This document shows, piece by piece, positions 17,818 to 26,528 of a DNA stretch of 64,000 nucleotides (its first letter is position 1; each line of letters begins with the position of its first letter). The notes below the pieces were generated by a model, which saw nothing but the letters and a program-made list of their open reading frames with translations, made no database searches and had not been told where the DNA came from. The position numbers were made by a program, and so were the translations under genes. Origin of the DNA: an uncultured Desulfobacterales bacterium (lineage in GTDB: Bacteria; Desulfobacterota; Desulfobulbia; Desulfobulbales; Desulfocapsaceae); the NCBI GenBank assembly GCA_937915545.1, contig CALGIJ010000038.1, positions 62,001-126,000 of the forward strand. The letters are read 5' to 3'.

Positions 17818-18130
17818 CGGCAATCGACCTCCTTGGACTGTCTATATATACGCTGCGCCCATATTCCTCTCTCTTTTCTTTGTCGCGTGAAGGCGGAAGC
17901 GATGTCAAGGCCTTTCTGTGCAAAACCGGCATTGGGCCATCGCGGGGCAAGCGGCCGTGCCACGGCCCGCTTCCTTGGCGGCCCTCACCGTTTCCTGACA
18001 GGAGAGAAACACGTTCCAAACGCGGCACTGGTACAAATCTCTCAACACGTGGGTCCGGCGGCGTCGGCAGCGTCGGCCTCTCTCCCGGCGGCGCCACAGT
18101 CGCGACAACCAGAGCCAAGAGGAGCCAGCC
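17818..18130. promoter_or_regulatory. divergent intergenic region, sensor operon / olsF-like gene
   Basis: 313 bases between divergent starts. An AT-rich TATATATA-type segment near 17843 is the most promoter-like sequence. Clear Pho-box repeats are not seen on the acyltransferase side. Nothing else is recognisable. Confidence 0.35.
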
Positions 18131-19849
18131 ATGTTCACCGTCGACCAGATCGTCGCCGACCATTTCCCGACCGCCAGCCGCAGCCAGGTCGGCCTGCCCC
18201 TGCTCAAGGGGGTGCTGCGGCGCCTCCTGCACGAACGCGATTTCCAGGACTTCGCCGAGCGTTTCCCCCATCTGCGGGGCATCGAGTTCATCGAACAGGC
18301 GCTGGAGACCCTGCGCTTCAGCTACGCCGTCGCCGACAGCGAGCGCGAGAACATCCCCGCCTCCGGCCGGGTGCTGATCGTCGCCAACCACCCCATCGGC
18401 TCCCTCGACGGCCTCGCCCTGCTCAAACTGGTCCATGAGGTGCGCTGCGACGTGCGCATCGTCGCCAACGACCTGCTCACCGCCATCGCCCCGCTGCGCC
18501 CCCTGCTGCTGTCGGTGCGCAATATGAGCGGCACCAGCCGCAAGGGCCATATCAACGCCATCATCGATGCCCTGGCGCGGGAGCAGGCGGTGATCATCTT
18601 CCCCGCCGGCGAGGTCAGCCGTCTCGGCCCCCGGGGGATCAGGGACGGCAGATGGCAGCGCGGCTTCCTCAAGGTCGCCGAGCAGACCAGGGCGCCGATC
18701 CTGCCCATCCACATCGCCGGCCGCAACAGCGCGCGCTTTTATCTCACCTCCCTGGTGGCGCGACCGCTGTCGACGCTGATGCTGGTGGGCGAGATGTTCC
18801 GCCAGGAAAGAAAACGCCTGCGCCTCACCGTCGGCGAGCTCATCCCCTACAGCACCTATGGCGGCCTGGGGCTAGGTCGCGGCGACAAGGCCAGGCTCTT
18901 TCAGCGTCACCTCTACCGCATCGGCCAGGGCAAGAAGCCACTCCTCGCCGGCGAGTCGGCCATCGCCCGCGCTGAGCGCAAGGTCGACCTGAAAAAGGCC
19001 ATTCTCCAGGGGGAACGGCTCGGGGTGACCCCGGACGGCAAGGCCATCTACCTCTTTGCCAACCTTGACTCTTCGCCGGTGATGCGCGAGATCGGGCGCC
19101 TGCGCGAGCAGACCTTCCGCGCCGTCGGCGAGGGCAGCGGCAACCGCCGCGACCTCGACCGCTTCGACCGCCACTACCGCCACCTCATCCTCTGGGACGA
19201 GGACGACCTGGAGATCGCTGGCGCCTACCGCTTCGCCGACGCCGCGGCGACTATCGCACATCAGGGCCTGGAAGGGCTCTACTCCGCCGGGCTCTTCCAG
19301 TTCGACACCGAAAACAGCTTCTTTCTCCACAATGGCCTCGAACTCGGGCGCAGCTTCGTGCAGCAGCGCTACTGGGGCAAGCGCAGCCTCGACTACCTGT
19401 GGTACGGCATCGGCGCCTTCCTCCGCGACAAGACCCACTATCGCTACCTCTTCGGGGCGGTGAGCATCAGCGCCGCCATGCCGGCCCTGGCCCGCGACCT
19501 GCTGGTATACTTCTACAAGCGCTATTTCCCCGGCGACCCGCGCCTGTCACGCTCGCGCACCCCCTTCACCTACTCGCGCCCTGAAGAGGAACTGGCCAAG
19601 GAGTTCGCCGGCGACGACTACCGCGGCGATCTGCGCCGCCTCAAGACCCTGCTCGGCAACCTCGGCACCGCCATCCCGCCCCTCTACAAGCAGTACGCCG
19701 AGCTGTGCGAGCCGGGCGGGGTGACCTTTCTCGATTTCAACATCGACCCGGCCTTCGGCCACTGCGTCGACGGCATGGTCATCGTCGATCTGCAAAAACT
19801 CAAAGACAGCAAACGCGGCCGCTACATCGACGGCTCCATCCTCACCTAA
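18131..19849 (+). CDS. olsF: OlsF-type bifunctional acyltransferase (ornithine lipid synthesis)
   Basis: 572 residues fusing two acyltransferases. The N-terminal half is PlsC/hemolysin-like, with ANHPIGSLDG (the HX5D variant) and IIFPAGEVSRLGPRGIRDG. The C-terminal half, from about residue 300, is an OlsB-like GNAT domain (MREIGRLREQTFRAVGEG, GLYSAGLFQFD, LELGRSFVQQRY). This arrangement, O-acyltransferase first and N-acyltransferase second, is that of OlsF from Serratia and Flavobacterium, which makes ornithine (amino) lipids from ornithine and acyl-ACP. Such lipids contain no phosphorus and often replace phospholipids under phosphate limitation. The amino acid used is not proven. Confidence 0.8.
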   Translation: MFTVDQIVADHFPTASRSQVGLPLLKGVLRRLLHERDFQDFAERFPHLRGIEFIEQALETLRFSYAVADSERENIPASGRVLIVANHPIGSLDGLALLKLVHEVRCDVRIVANDLLTAIAPLRPLLLSVRNMSGTSRKGHINAIIDALAREQAVIIFPAGEVSRLGPRGIRDGRWQRGFLKVAEQTRAPILPIHIAGRNSARFYLTSLVARPLSTLMLVGEMFRQERKRLRLTVGELIPYSTYGGLGLGRGDKARLFQRHLYRIGQGKKPLLAGESAIARAERKVDLKKAILQGERLGVTPDGKAIYLFANLDSSPVMREIGRLREQTFRAVGEGSGNRRDLDRFDRHYRHLILWDEDDLEIAGAYRFADAAATIAHQGLEGLYSAGLFQFDTENSFFLHNGLELGRSFVQQRYWGKRSLDYLWYGIGAFLRDKTHYRYLFGAVSISAAMPALARDLLVYFYKRYFPGDPRLSRSRTPFTYSRPEEELAKEFAGDDYRGDLRRLKTLLGNLGTAIPPLYKQYAELCEPGGVTFLDFNIDPAFGHCVDGMVIVDLQKLKDSKRGRYIDGSILT

Positions 19850-19870
19850 CCCACAGGCGCCAAGGAATCC

Positions 19871-21214
19871 ATGCACAAAAGGAAAAAGATCTTCATCCTC
19901 GACACCAACGTCATCCTCCACGACAGTTCCTGCATCTACAACTTCGACGAGCACGACATCATCGTCCCCATTCCGGTGCTGGAAGAGCTCGACCAGTTCA
20001 AGAAGGGCAGCCAGAGCATCAACCACCATGCCCGCGAATTCGTCCGCGAACTCGACCGGCTCAGCGCCGGCAAGCTGTTCAACGGCCATATGGCCCTCGG
20101 CGACGGCAAGGGCACCCTGGCCATCCGCCTCGACAAGGAGATGCACGAGGACCTGCAGCTCATCTTCCCCGACGGCGAGAAAAAGGACCACCGCATCCTC
20201 AACATCGCCTACCATATCTCCCAGAAGCACAAGAACCACGGGGTGATCCTGGTCAGCAAGGACGTCAACCTGCGCATGAAGGCGCGCTCGGTGCGCCTGC
20301 AGGCGGAGGATTACACCACCGACCATGTCCGCGACCCCAACAGCCTCTACCCCGGCTTCCGCCTCTGCGAGAACCTCCCCGGCGAGATGCTCGACAAGCT
20401 GTGCGCACCCGGCGGCAGCCTGCAGGGCGACGACTTCGCCCCGGAATCGCCCTTGTGCACCAACGAATACCTGGTGCTGCGCAACGGCAAGAAATCGGCC
20501 CTGGCCATCTTCGCCCCCGATGACAAGAACCAGGCCGGCAGCATCAGGAGGGTGGAGAAGGCCAGTGTCTATGGCATCAGCCCGCGCAACGCCGAGCAGA
20601 TCTTCGCCGTCGACGCCCTGCTCGACGGCCGCATCAAGCTGGTCACCCTGACCGGCAAGGCCGGCACCGGCAAGACCCTGCTCGCCCTGGCGGCGGCGCT
20701 GGAGACTCGCAGCCTCTACCGGCAGATCCTCCTCACCCGGCCGCTGGTGTCGCTTTCCAACAAGGACATCGGCTTCCTCCCCGGGGACATCACCGCCAAG
20801 ATCCGCCCCTCGATGCAGCCGCTCTACGACAACCTGGCGGTGATCAGCGCCCAGTTCCCGGAAAAGAGCGAGATGGCGCAACGACTGCGCGCCATGCTGG
20901 ACAGCGACAAGCTGGCCATCGAGCCGCTGGCCTATATCCGCGGCCGCAGCCTGGTGAAGATGTTCATGATCGTCGACGAGGCGCAGAACCTGACCCCCCA
21001 CGAGGTGAAGACCATCATCACCCGCGCCGGGGAGGGCACCAAGATCGTCTTCACCGGCGACATCAACCAGATCGACCACCCCTACCTCGGCATCCACTCC
21101 AACGGCCTGCGCACCCTCATCGACAAGATGCAGGGACAGAAGATCTACGCCCATGTCGACCTGCGCAAGGGGGAGCGGTCCGAGCTGGCCGACCTGGCCA
21201 GCAACATCCTCTAG
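19871..21214 (+). CDS. phoH2: PhoH2: PIN domain fused to PhoH ATPase
   Basis: 447 residues beginning 21 bases after the acyltransferase gene. The N-terminal PIN-type nuclease domain has FILDTNVILHD and a second acidic site in VLEELDQFKKGSQ. The C-terminal PhoH domain carries Walker A LTGKAGTGKTLLAL and Walker B MFMIVDEAQNLTPHE, then FTGDINQID. The PIN-PhoH architecture defines PhoH2 proteins, RNA helicase/ribonucleases originally named for phosphate-starvation-inducible PhoH. Its physiological target here is unknown. A GC-rich hairpin follows the gene. Confidence 0.88.
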   Translation: MHKRKKIFILDTNVILHDSSCIYNFDEHDIIVPIPVLEELDQFKKGSQSINHHAREFVRELDRLSAGKLFNGHMALGDGKGTLAIRLDKEMHEDLQLIFPDGEKKDHRILNIAYHISQKHKNHGVILVSKDVNLRMKARSVRLQAEDYTTDHVRDPNSLYPGFRLCENLPGEMLDKLCAPGGSLQGDDFAPESPLCTNEYLVLRNGKKSALAIFAPDDKNQAGSIRRVEKASVYGISPRNAEQIFAVDALLDGRIKLVTLTGKAGTGKTLLALAAALETRSLYRQILLTRPLVSLSNKDIGFLPGDITAKIRPSMQPLYDNLAVISAQFPEKSEMAQRLRAMLDSDKLAIEPLAYIRGRSLVKMFMIVDEAQNLTPHEVKTIITRAGEGTKIVFTGDINQIDHPYLGIHSNGLRTLIDKMQGQKIYAHVDLRKGERSELADLASNIL

Positions 21215-21273
21215 CCAGCCCTCATGCCCTGGCGCCGTGCCTGGCACGACCGGCCGCCTCCACCGTACCGCCA

Positions 21274-21299
21274 CCCCGGGCCGCCCTGCCGGCCCGGGG
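21274..21299 (+). terminator. GC-rich hairpin after phoH2 (terminator-like, no T tract)
   Basis: CCCCGGGCCG (21274-21283) pairs perfectly with CGGCCCGGGG (21290-21299) around CCCTGC. There is no following T run, so it may stop or pause transcription weakly, or protect the 3' end. Confidence 0.45.
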
Positions 21300-21312
21300 C
21301 AGGGCAAGGGAA

Positions 21313-21345
21313 TCCTTACCATATCCTTACCCGTCGGTAACATCG
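21313..21345 (+). promoter_or_regulatory. candidate Pho box upstream of dksA2-like gene
   Basis: Three T(T/A)AC tetramers at 21316, 21327 and 21338 are spaced exactly 11 bases apart (TCCTTACCATA, TCCTTACCCGT, CGGTAACATCG). This is the same pattern as the repeats upstream of phoU. The site lies about 245 bases before the start codon, in a 376-base gap that otherwise holds only GC-rich sequence. Inference from spacing and similarity. Confidence 0.45.
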
Positions 21346-21590
21346 GCCGGCTAAACATTGCAGACACGGCTTCCCAGCCCTCTCTCCCCTGGAGGCGGTC
21401 CCTGCCATGACGGCGAGGAGGCCACCCCAGGCAGGGGCGGCGGGGATCCGGTCCTGACTCCGTCCCTGAGGTGCCGTCGCCACCGCCCTGCGGTGGGGCG
21501 AGGCCACCTGTCGGCGGCGGGGTAGCCCCCCCGGTCGGGGCCGCCTGGCGAAACCGGCCGGACCACTGACACAACAGAGGAGCGTGGCAT

Positions 21591-22037
21591 ATGAAAGGGT
21601 ATCGCGACACCCGGCATAACGAGGAGTGCAGCGCAAACGGGGAAGGCGTGTTGAACGCGGAACAGCTGGCCGCTTTCGCCGCGGAGCTGCGGCGGCGGCG
21701 CCAGGAACTGGTGGGCGTGGCAACCATGGTCAGGAACGACCTCAAGGAGACGCCCATCGGCGCCCCCGACCTCTACGACGTCGCCTCGACGCAGACCGAG
21801 ATCAACATCGAACTCGAGGGACTGAAGCGCCACCGCGGGCAGATCGCCATGATCGATCGCGCCCTGGCGCGGATCAACGACGGCACCTATGGCTACTGCG
21901 AGATGACCGGCGAGCCGATCGGCTTCAAGCGCCTGGCGATCCACCCCACCGCAACCCTCTGCGTCGAAGCGCAGGAGTTGCTCGAGCGGGCGCAGCGCAG
22001 TTCGCGCTGCGCCCAGCAGCCGGCCCCCTGGTGCTGA
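21591..22037 (+). CDS. DksA2-like RNA polymerase-binding protein lacking a full zinc finger
   Basis: 148 residues; ATG 21591 follows GAGGAG. The coiled-coil tip motif DLYDVAS keeps the DxxDxA residues by which DksA acts in the RNA polymerase secondary channel. In place of the four-cysteine zinc finger it has CEMTGEPIGFKRLAIHPTAT followed by LCVEA, so two of the four cysteines are Thr and Ala. This matches the zinc-independent DksA2 type, which functions when zinc is scarce. It probably modulates stringent-type transcription with ppGpp. A candidate Pho box lies upstream. Confidence 0.8.
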   Translation: MKGYRDTRHNEECSANGEGVLNAEQLAAFAAELRRRRQELVGVATMVRNDLKETPIGAPDLYDVASTQTEINIELEGLKRHRGQIAMIDRALARINDGTYGYCEMTGEPIGFKRLAIHPTATLCVEAQELLERAQRSSRCAQQPAPWC

Positions 22038-22055
22038 GCTGAGGCCGAGGGCTGC

Positions 22056-23003
22056 TCAGGGCAGCCCGGTGCTGCCTGGGCTGGTGACCGCGGGAGGATC
22101 GCCGTCGGGGAGACCGAGAAAGGTCATGTCTTCCGGCAGCGGGGCCGTCCAGGTCAGCGGCGTGCCGGAACGGGGATGAGCAAGGGACAGCCGCCACGAG
22201 TGCAGGCACTGGCGGGGAAATGTCCGCCCGTTCAGTTCGAGCGGCCCGCCATAGTGGCGATCACCGGCCAGAGGGTGCCCGGCCTCGGCGAAGTGGGCGC
22301 GGATCTGGTGGGTGCGGCCGGTATGGATGACCACATGCACCAGGCTCAGCCCGCCGTCGCTGGCGAGCACCCGGTAATCGGTGATCGCCTCCTGGCCGCC
22401 CTCGGCGCAGGACTGCACCCGGCCGCTGCGCCGATCGCGGCGCAGCATGCTGTGGAAACGCCCCCCCTCCTCGCGCGGACAGCCGCTGACGATTGCCAGA
22501 TACTCCTTGCGGGCGAGGCGCTCGGCCATCTGCCGGGTCAGCTCGCCATGAGCCAGGGGGTGAATGGAAAAGACGATGACGCCGCTGGTGTCGCGGTCGA
22601 GGCGCTGCGCCATGCCGATTTCGAGACGCCGCCCGAGGCGCTTGTCGCGCTGCAGCCAGACCTGCAGCGCCTCGTAGAGGGTGCCGCGATAGCGCGCCGG
22701 GGTCGGCTGGGTGTCGATGCCCGGCGGCTTGGCGAGAGCGATGAGGTGGTCGTCCTGAAAGAGGATATGCCCCTCGGCAAGCCGGAAGGGCTCGAGCGGG
22801 CCGCCGTCGAGGTGCACCTCGACTGTGGCGCCGACGGCGACCTCCGCCCCGCACTTGAGGCAGCGCCTCCCGGAGAGATGCACCCCGCCCAGCTCGATGA
22901 CCCTGCGCAAGGCGCCGCGGCTGAGGTCGCCCACCTTGCCATGGAGAAAGCGGTCGAGCCGCGACTCCGCATCGTCTTGCTGTCGTGTCAGTCTATAGAG
23001 CAT
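22056..23003 (-). CDS. RluA-family pseudouridine synthase
   Basis: 315 residues. An N-terminal S4-like RNA-binding segment (SRLDRFLHGKVGDLSRGALR) is followed by the RluA catalytic domain, with the active-site aspartate in AQRLDRDTSGVIVF. KEYLAIVSG, HTGRTHQIRAHFAEAGHPLAGD and the final RLSLAHPRSG are further family landmarks. It isomerises uridine to pseudouridine in rRNA or tRNA; which site (RluA, RluC or RluD-type) cannot be fixed from sequence. It converges on the dksA2-like gene with an 18-base gap. Confidence 0.88.
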   Translation of the reverse strand: MLYRLTRQQDDAESRLDRFLHGKVGDLSRGALRRVIELGGVHLSGRRCLKCGAEVAVGATVEVHLDGGPLEPFRLAEGHILFQDDHLIALAKPPGIDTQPTPARYRGTLYEALQVWLQRDKRLGRRLEIGMAQRLDRDTSGVIVFSIHPLAHGELTRQMAERLARKEYLAIVSGCPREEGGRFHSMLRRDRRSGRVQSCAEGGQEAITDYRVLASDGGLSLVHVVIHTGRTHQIRAHFAEAGHPLAGDRHYGGPLELNGRTFPRQCLHSWRLSLAHPRSGTPLTWTAPLPEDMTFLGLPDGDPPAVTSPGSTGLP

Positions 23004-23048
23004 GGGTATGTTACCGTCCTCTGGCCAGACCAGGCTGGGCGACGGCCG

Positions 23049-24803
23049 CTAATCCGCCGAATCCAGGATTTTTTCCGGGGTAATGCCGATGCACAGGGCG
23101 CCCCAGTGCCTGCCGGCGATAACGATGGGGAAGGAAATATCGTTGAGCACCTCCCCGGTATCGCGCTGATAGGTCTGCATAAGCATCGGCTTGTTGCTGG
23201 TGACGCGGCGTTTCTCGGTGGATGAAGTGAAAAAAAAGCGGCGATTCCGGCTGTTGAGGAAGTCTTCGTCGAATTTGCCGCTCATCGGCCGGGAAAATGC
23301 GGCATGGTGGGTGGGTAGATAGCCGTTGACATCGAGGATGACGCTGTAGATGACGCCATCGAAGCTCTTCTTGAAACCGTCGAAGTGCTCCTGCAGGGTT
23401 CGGTCAAAGGCCTGGACATAGTCGGTCTCGAATTTTTCCGGTTTGGTGCCCTTCACCGGACGGTAGTTGCGGTCGAAGACATTGACGCCGCTTTTCTGCA
23501 GCGCGACGATCTTTTCCTGCACGAAATCACGCAGGGTCCTGGCGCCAATGATGATCTCATCGAGCCGGCCCACGCCGGTACGGTATTCCGAGGCCATCTC
23601 CTGCATGTTCTCGGTGAGCGTGCTCAGATCTTCCACCTTGCGCCCCGACTCCTCCATGCTGGTGAAGATTTCCTTGGCCAGCCAGTCGATATGCGATACC
23701 TGCTGCTCCACCTCGCTGTTGCTGAGGGTGAGTTCCTCGATAGCCGCGGCAATCTTGATGAGCTGTTCGCTGGTCTCCTCGAAATCCTCCACCATGCTCT
23801 GAAAGCTGTCCGAGGTATGGCGCAGGCCGCTGTTGGCGGCACTGCTGTCTTCGACGAGGACGTCCATCTCCTGAAGGGTCTTCCCCACCGTCCCTTCCAT
23901 GCGCTCCACCTTCTCCCTGATCTGTTCGGTGAGCGGCTTGACCCGCTGTGACAGGTTGCGCACTTCTTCTGCGACCACGCCGAAGCCGCGGCCATGCTCG
24001 CCGGCCCGGGCTGCCTCGATGGTCGCATTGAGGGAGAGGAGCTTGGTCTGATCGGAAATCATGTCGATGAACTTGACCACCTCGAGAATCTCCGCCGAGT
24101 TTCGTCGCAACTCTTCGGTAATCTGGCGGAAGGAGCCGATCCGCTCGTCGATTTCCCGCACCTGGCCGGACACGCCGTACAGCGTGGTCAGCGATTCCTT
24201 GGCCTGCCTGAGGTTGCCCTGGGTCCTCTCCGATATACGATGCACATTGCCCGAGATCTCGCCGATGGCCTCTTTGGACTCGCTGCTGGCGGCGGCAATG
24301 AGGCCGGACAACTCTTTCTGATTGGTGGATTTCTCCACCGTTTCGTGCAGGTATTTCTTCACCCTGGTGCTGTTGACGGCGATGCGCATGCCGGTTGCGC
24401 GAATCTTCTCGATGATCTCGCGGAGAGAGTCGAGAAACACGTTCATGTTGTCGACCACCTCCCTGACTTCCTCGTAGGCAACCGTCGCGGCCCCGCGCGA
24501 CAGGTCCTTTTCCTTGCTGTTCAAGTCGACAAAGGTCTCATTGATGGTCGCCACGGCGAGGTGCAGCGCCCGGCATATGAGATGCTGGGTAAGGCGTGCC
24601 AGGATCAGCCCGGCCACCAGCACTCCCAGCCCGAGGGGCACGCTCCAGCGGAGGGACTGCGCGGCCCCCGGCATCAGCAGCCAGAAGAGCGCCAGAAAGA
24701 CAAAAAAGAGGACGGGAAAGAGATACACCAGGCGGGCCACGTTATGCAGGCGGTCGGCGTAGACCCACCGCTCGGCAAAAGCATCGATCTTGTCTTTCAG
24801 CAT
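23049..24803 (-). CDS. methyl-accepting chemotaxis protein with C-terminal sensor domain
   Basis: 584 residues from MLKDKIDAFAERW; the start is set by AGGGGGACT just upstream. Two adjacent hydrophobic helices (about 28-75) lie near the N terminus with almost no periplasmic loop. A long coiled coil then carries the signalling tip GFGVVAEEVRNLSQR. Unusually, the sensor is after the signalling domain: residues about 430-584 (VNVFDRNYRPVKGTKPEKFE ... HWGALCIGITPEKI) form a Cache/PAS-like fold. The receptor should sense an intracellular cue and control a CheA-type kinase not encoded here. Confidence 0.82.
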   Translation of the reverse strand: MLKDKIDAFAERWVYADRLHNVARLVYLFPVLFFVFLALFWLLMPGAAQSLRWSVPLGLGVLVAGLILARLTQHLICRALHLAVATINETFVDLNSKEKDLSRGAATVAYEEVREVVDNMNVFLDSLREIIEKIRATGMRIAVNSTRVKKYLHETVEKSTNQKELSGLIAAASSESKEAIGEISGNVHRISERTQGNLRQAKESLTTLYGVSGQVREIDERIGSFRQITEELRRNSAEILEVVKFIDMISDQTKLLSLNATIEAARAGEHGRGFGVVAEEVRNLSQRVKPLTEQIREKVERMEGTVGKTLQEMDVLVEDSSAANSGLRHTSDSFQSMVEDFEETSEQLIKIAAAIEELTLSNSEVEQQVSHIDWLAKEIFTSMEESGRKVEDLSTLTENMQEMASEYRTGVGRLDEIIIGARTLRDFVQEKIVALQKSGVNVFDRNYRPVKGTKPEKFETDYVQAFDRTLQEHFDGFKKSFDGVIYSVILDVNGYLPTHHAAFSRPMSGKFDEDFLNSRNRRFFFTSSTEKRRVTSNKPMLMQTYQRDTGEVLNDISFPIVIAGRHWGALCIGITPEKILDSAD

Positions 24804-25282
24804 AGTCCCCCTTGCTGCCAGCAACTGGCGTATATGGCGTGAACGGTATCGGGAAATGTCGGTGTCGGGAAAGGACGGCGAGTGGCCCGCGAAGATACCG
24901 CCCCCGGTGGTCGAGCGAGATGATTTTACCCCAACATGGCCATGTTATTGACCGTGCGCAACGATACATTGTCTCCCGGCACTCTTCAAGACAATCGAAG
25001 ATCGGCAGGCGGAATATTTCCCTGCGCCGCCTGAAACGAATATCGAGGCGGCACAGGTCGTCCACCACCTGCTGCCGTGTCGGTCTGTGCCATTTCACTC
25101 TCCTTGCGATAGGCAAGGGAATGAGGCAAGGGGGAAGCTGCGGCAACGCGCCAGGCCCTCGCCTTCCACCCCATGCGCCACGGCAATGACAGGGATTGTC
25201 GGACTGCCCATTGCCTTTCCACCAGACAACGGTATGATGGGAGAGGACGTTGTTGCAGGTAACCTACGACACGGAGGAAGGC
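24804..25282. other. intergenic region, chemoreceptor / SQR, with one tiny ORF candidate
   Basis: 479 bases between divergent genes. On the minus strand, an ATG at 25093 has a near-ideal Shine-Dalgarno (AAGGAG, 7-base spacer) and opens a 35-codon frame to 24986 (MAQTDTAAGGGRPVPPRYSF...). A longer frame in another phase (KWHRPTRQQVVDDLCRLDIR...) overlaps it, so a frameshifted small gene is possible. Neither is recognised. The rest holds promoters not clear enough to call. Confidence 0.3.
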
Positions 25283-26515
25283 ATGGGCAAGAATCTGGTA
25301 ATTCTCGGAGCGGGCTGCGCCGGCACGATGGTGGCCAACAAGCTGCGCAAGCGGCTGCATCGTGACGAATGGACGATCACCATCATCGACAAGGACGACA
25401 GGCATGTCTACCAGCCGGGCCTGCTCTTCATTCCCTTCGGCATCTACCAGCCGGAAGAGATCGTGCGCAGCCGCAGCGAGTTCCTCGCCAGGGATATCCG
25501 CTTCGTCGTCGACGAGATCAACCACGTCGATACCGAGAAGCAGCGGGTGGAAACCATGGCCGGCAGCTACCCCTACGACCAGCTCATCGTCGCCACCGGG
25601 GTGGAGCTCGCCCCCGACGAGATCCCCGGCCTCATGGAGGGCTGGCAGAAGGTGGCCTTCGATTTCTACACCCTGCCCGGAGCCATCAACCTGCACAAGG
25701 CCATGCGCAACTTCAAGGGTGGCAAGCTGGTGCTCAATATCGCCGAGTTCCCCTTCAAGTGCCCGGTGGCGCCGCTCGAGTTCGTCTACATGGCCGACGC
25801 CTACTTCACCGAACGGGGCATGCGCGACCTCGTGGAGATCCACTTCGTCACGCCCCTGCCGGGCGCCTTCACCAAACCCAAGGCGAGCGCATTCTTCTCC
25901 AAGCTGATCGCCGAGAAGGACATCAGGATCACCGCCAGCTTCGACCTCGCCGAGGTGGACTGCGCCGGCAAAAAGATCATCTCCGCCGGCGGGCAGAGCA
26001 TGGATTTCGACCTCCTGGTGGTGGTGCCGCCCAATGTCGGCGCCCGCTACCTGGTGCGCTCCAACATTGCCATGGACGAGATCGGCTACGTCAAGACCAA
26101 CAAGCACACCCTCGAGGCGGAACAGCACCAGAACATGTGGGTGCTCGGCGACGCCACCACCCTGCCGACCTCGAAGGCCGGCTCGGTGGCCCATTTTTCC
26201 GCCGAGATCATGGTGGAGAATTTCATGCGCGTCCTCCATGGCGAGGCCGTGCGGCCCGACTTCGACGGCCACTCCAACTGCTTCATCGAAACCGGCTTCG
26301 GCAAGGCGGCGCTCATCGACTTTAACTACGACTACGAGCCCCTGCCGGGCAAATTCCCCCTGCCGGGGCTCGGCCCGTTCTCCCTGCTTGGCGAATCCAA
26401 AGCCAACCACTGGGGCAAGATGATGTTCAAGTGGGTCTACTGGAACAAGCTGGTCAGCGGCGAGGAGCTGCCCCTCGAGGCCCAGATGTCCCTGGCCGGT
26501 AAAATTCAGGACTGA
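25283..26515 (+). CDS. sulfide:quinone oxidoreductase-like flavoprotein
   Basis: 410 residues; ATG 25283 is preceded by GGAGGAAGGC. The FAD-binding GxGxxG is LVILGAGCAGTMVANKL, and a second flavin contact is WVLGDATTLPTSKAGS. Cys160 sits in EFPFKCPVAPLEF, the position of an active-site cysteine in SQR enzymes; Cys333 (HSNCFIETG) is a candidate second redox cysteine and Cys227 a third. The C terminus holds amphipathic helices for membrane attachment. It likely oxidises sulfide or a related sulfur species and reduces quinone. The downstream DUF1641 gene is a common SQR neighbour. Subtype is not certain. Confidence 0.8.
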   Translation: MGKNLVILGAGCAGTMVANKLRKRLHRDEWTITIIDKDDRHVYQPGLLFIPFGIYQPEEIVRSRSEFLARDIRFVVDEINHVDTEKQRVETMAGSYPYDQLIVATGVELAPDEIPGLMEGWQKVAFDFYTLPGAINLHKAMRNFKGGKLVLNIAEFPFKCPVAPLEFVYMADAYFTERGMRDLVEIHFVTPLPGAFTKPKASAFFSKLIAEKDIRITASFDLAEVDCAGKKIISAGGQSMDFDLLVVVPPNVGARYLVRSNIAMDEIGYVKTNKHTLEAEQHQNMWVLGDATTLPTSKAGSVAHFSAEIMVENFMRVLHGEAVRPDFDGHSNCFIETGFGKAALIDFNYDYEPLPGKFPLPGLGPFSLLGESKANHWGKMMFKWVYWNKLVSGEELPLEAQMSLAGKIQD

Positions 26516-26528
26516 GGAGGGGGACGAT

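Noticed and set aside
19547..21757. 736-codon open frame antisense to the acyltransferase and phoH2
   Set aside because: Long antisense frames arise from GC-rich third positions; no domain is visible and both sense genes have full motifs.
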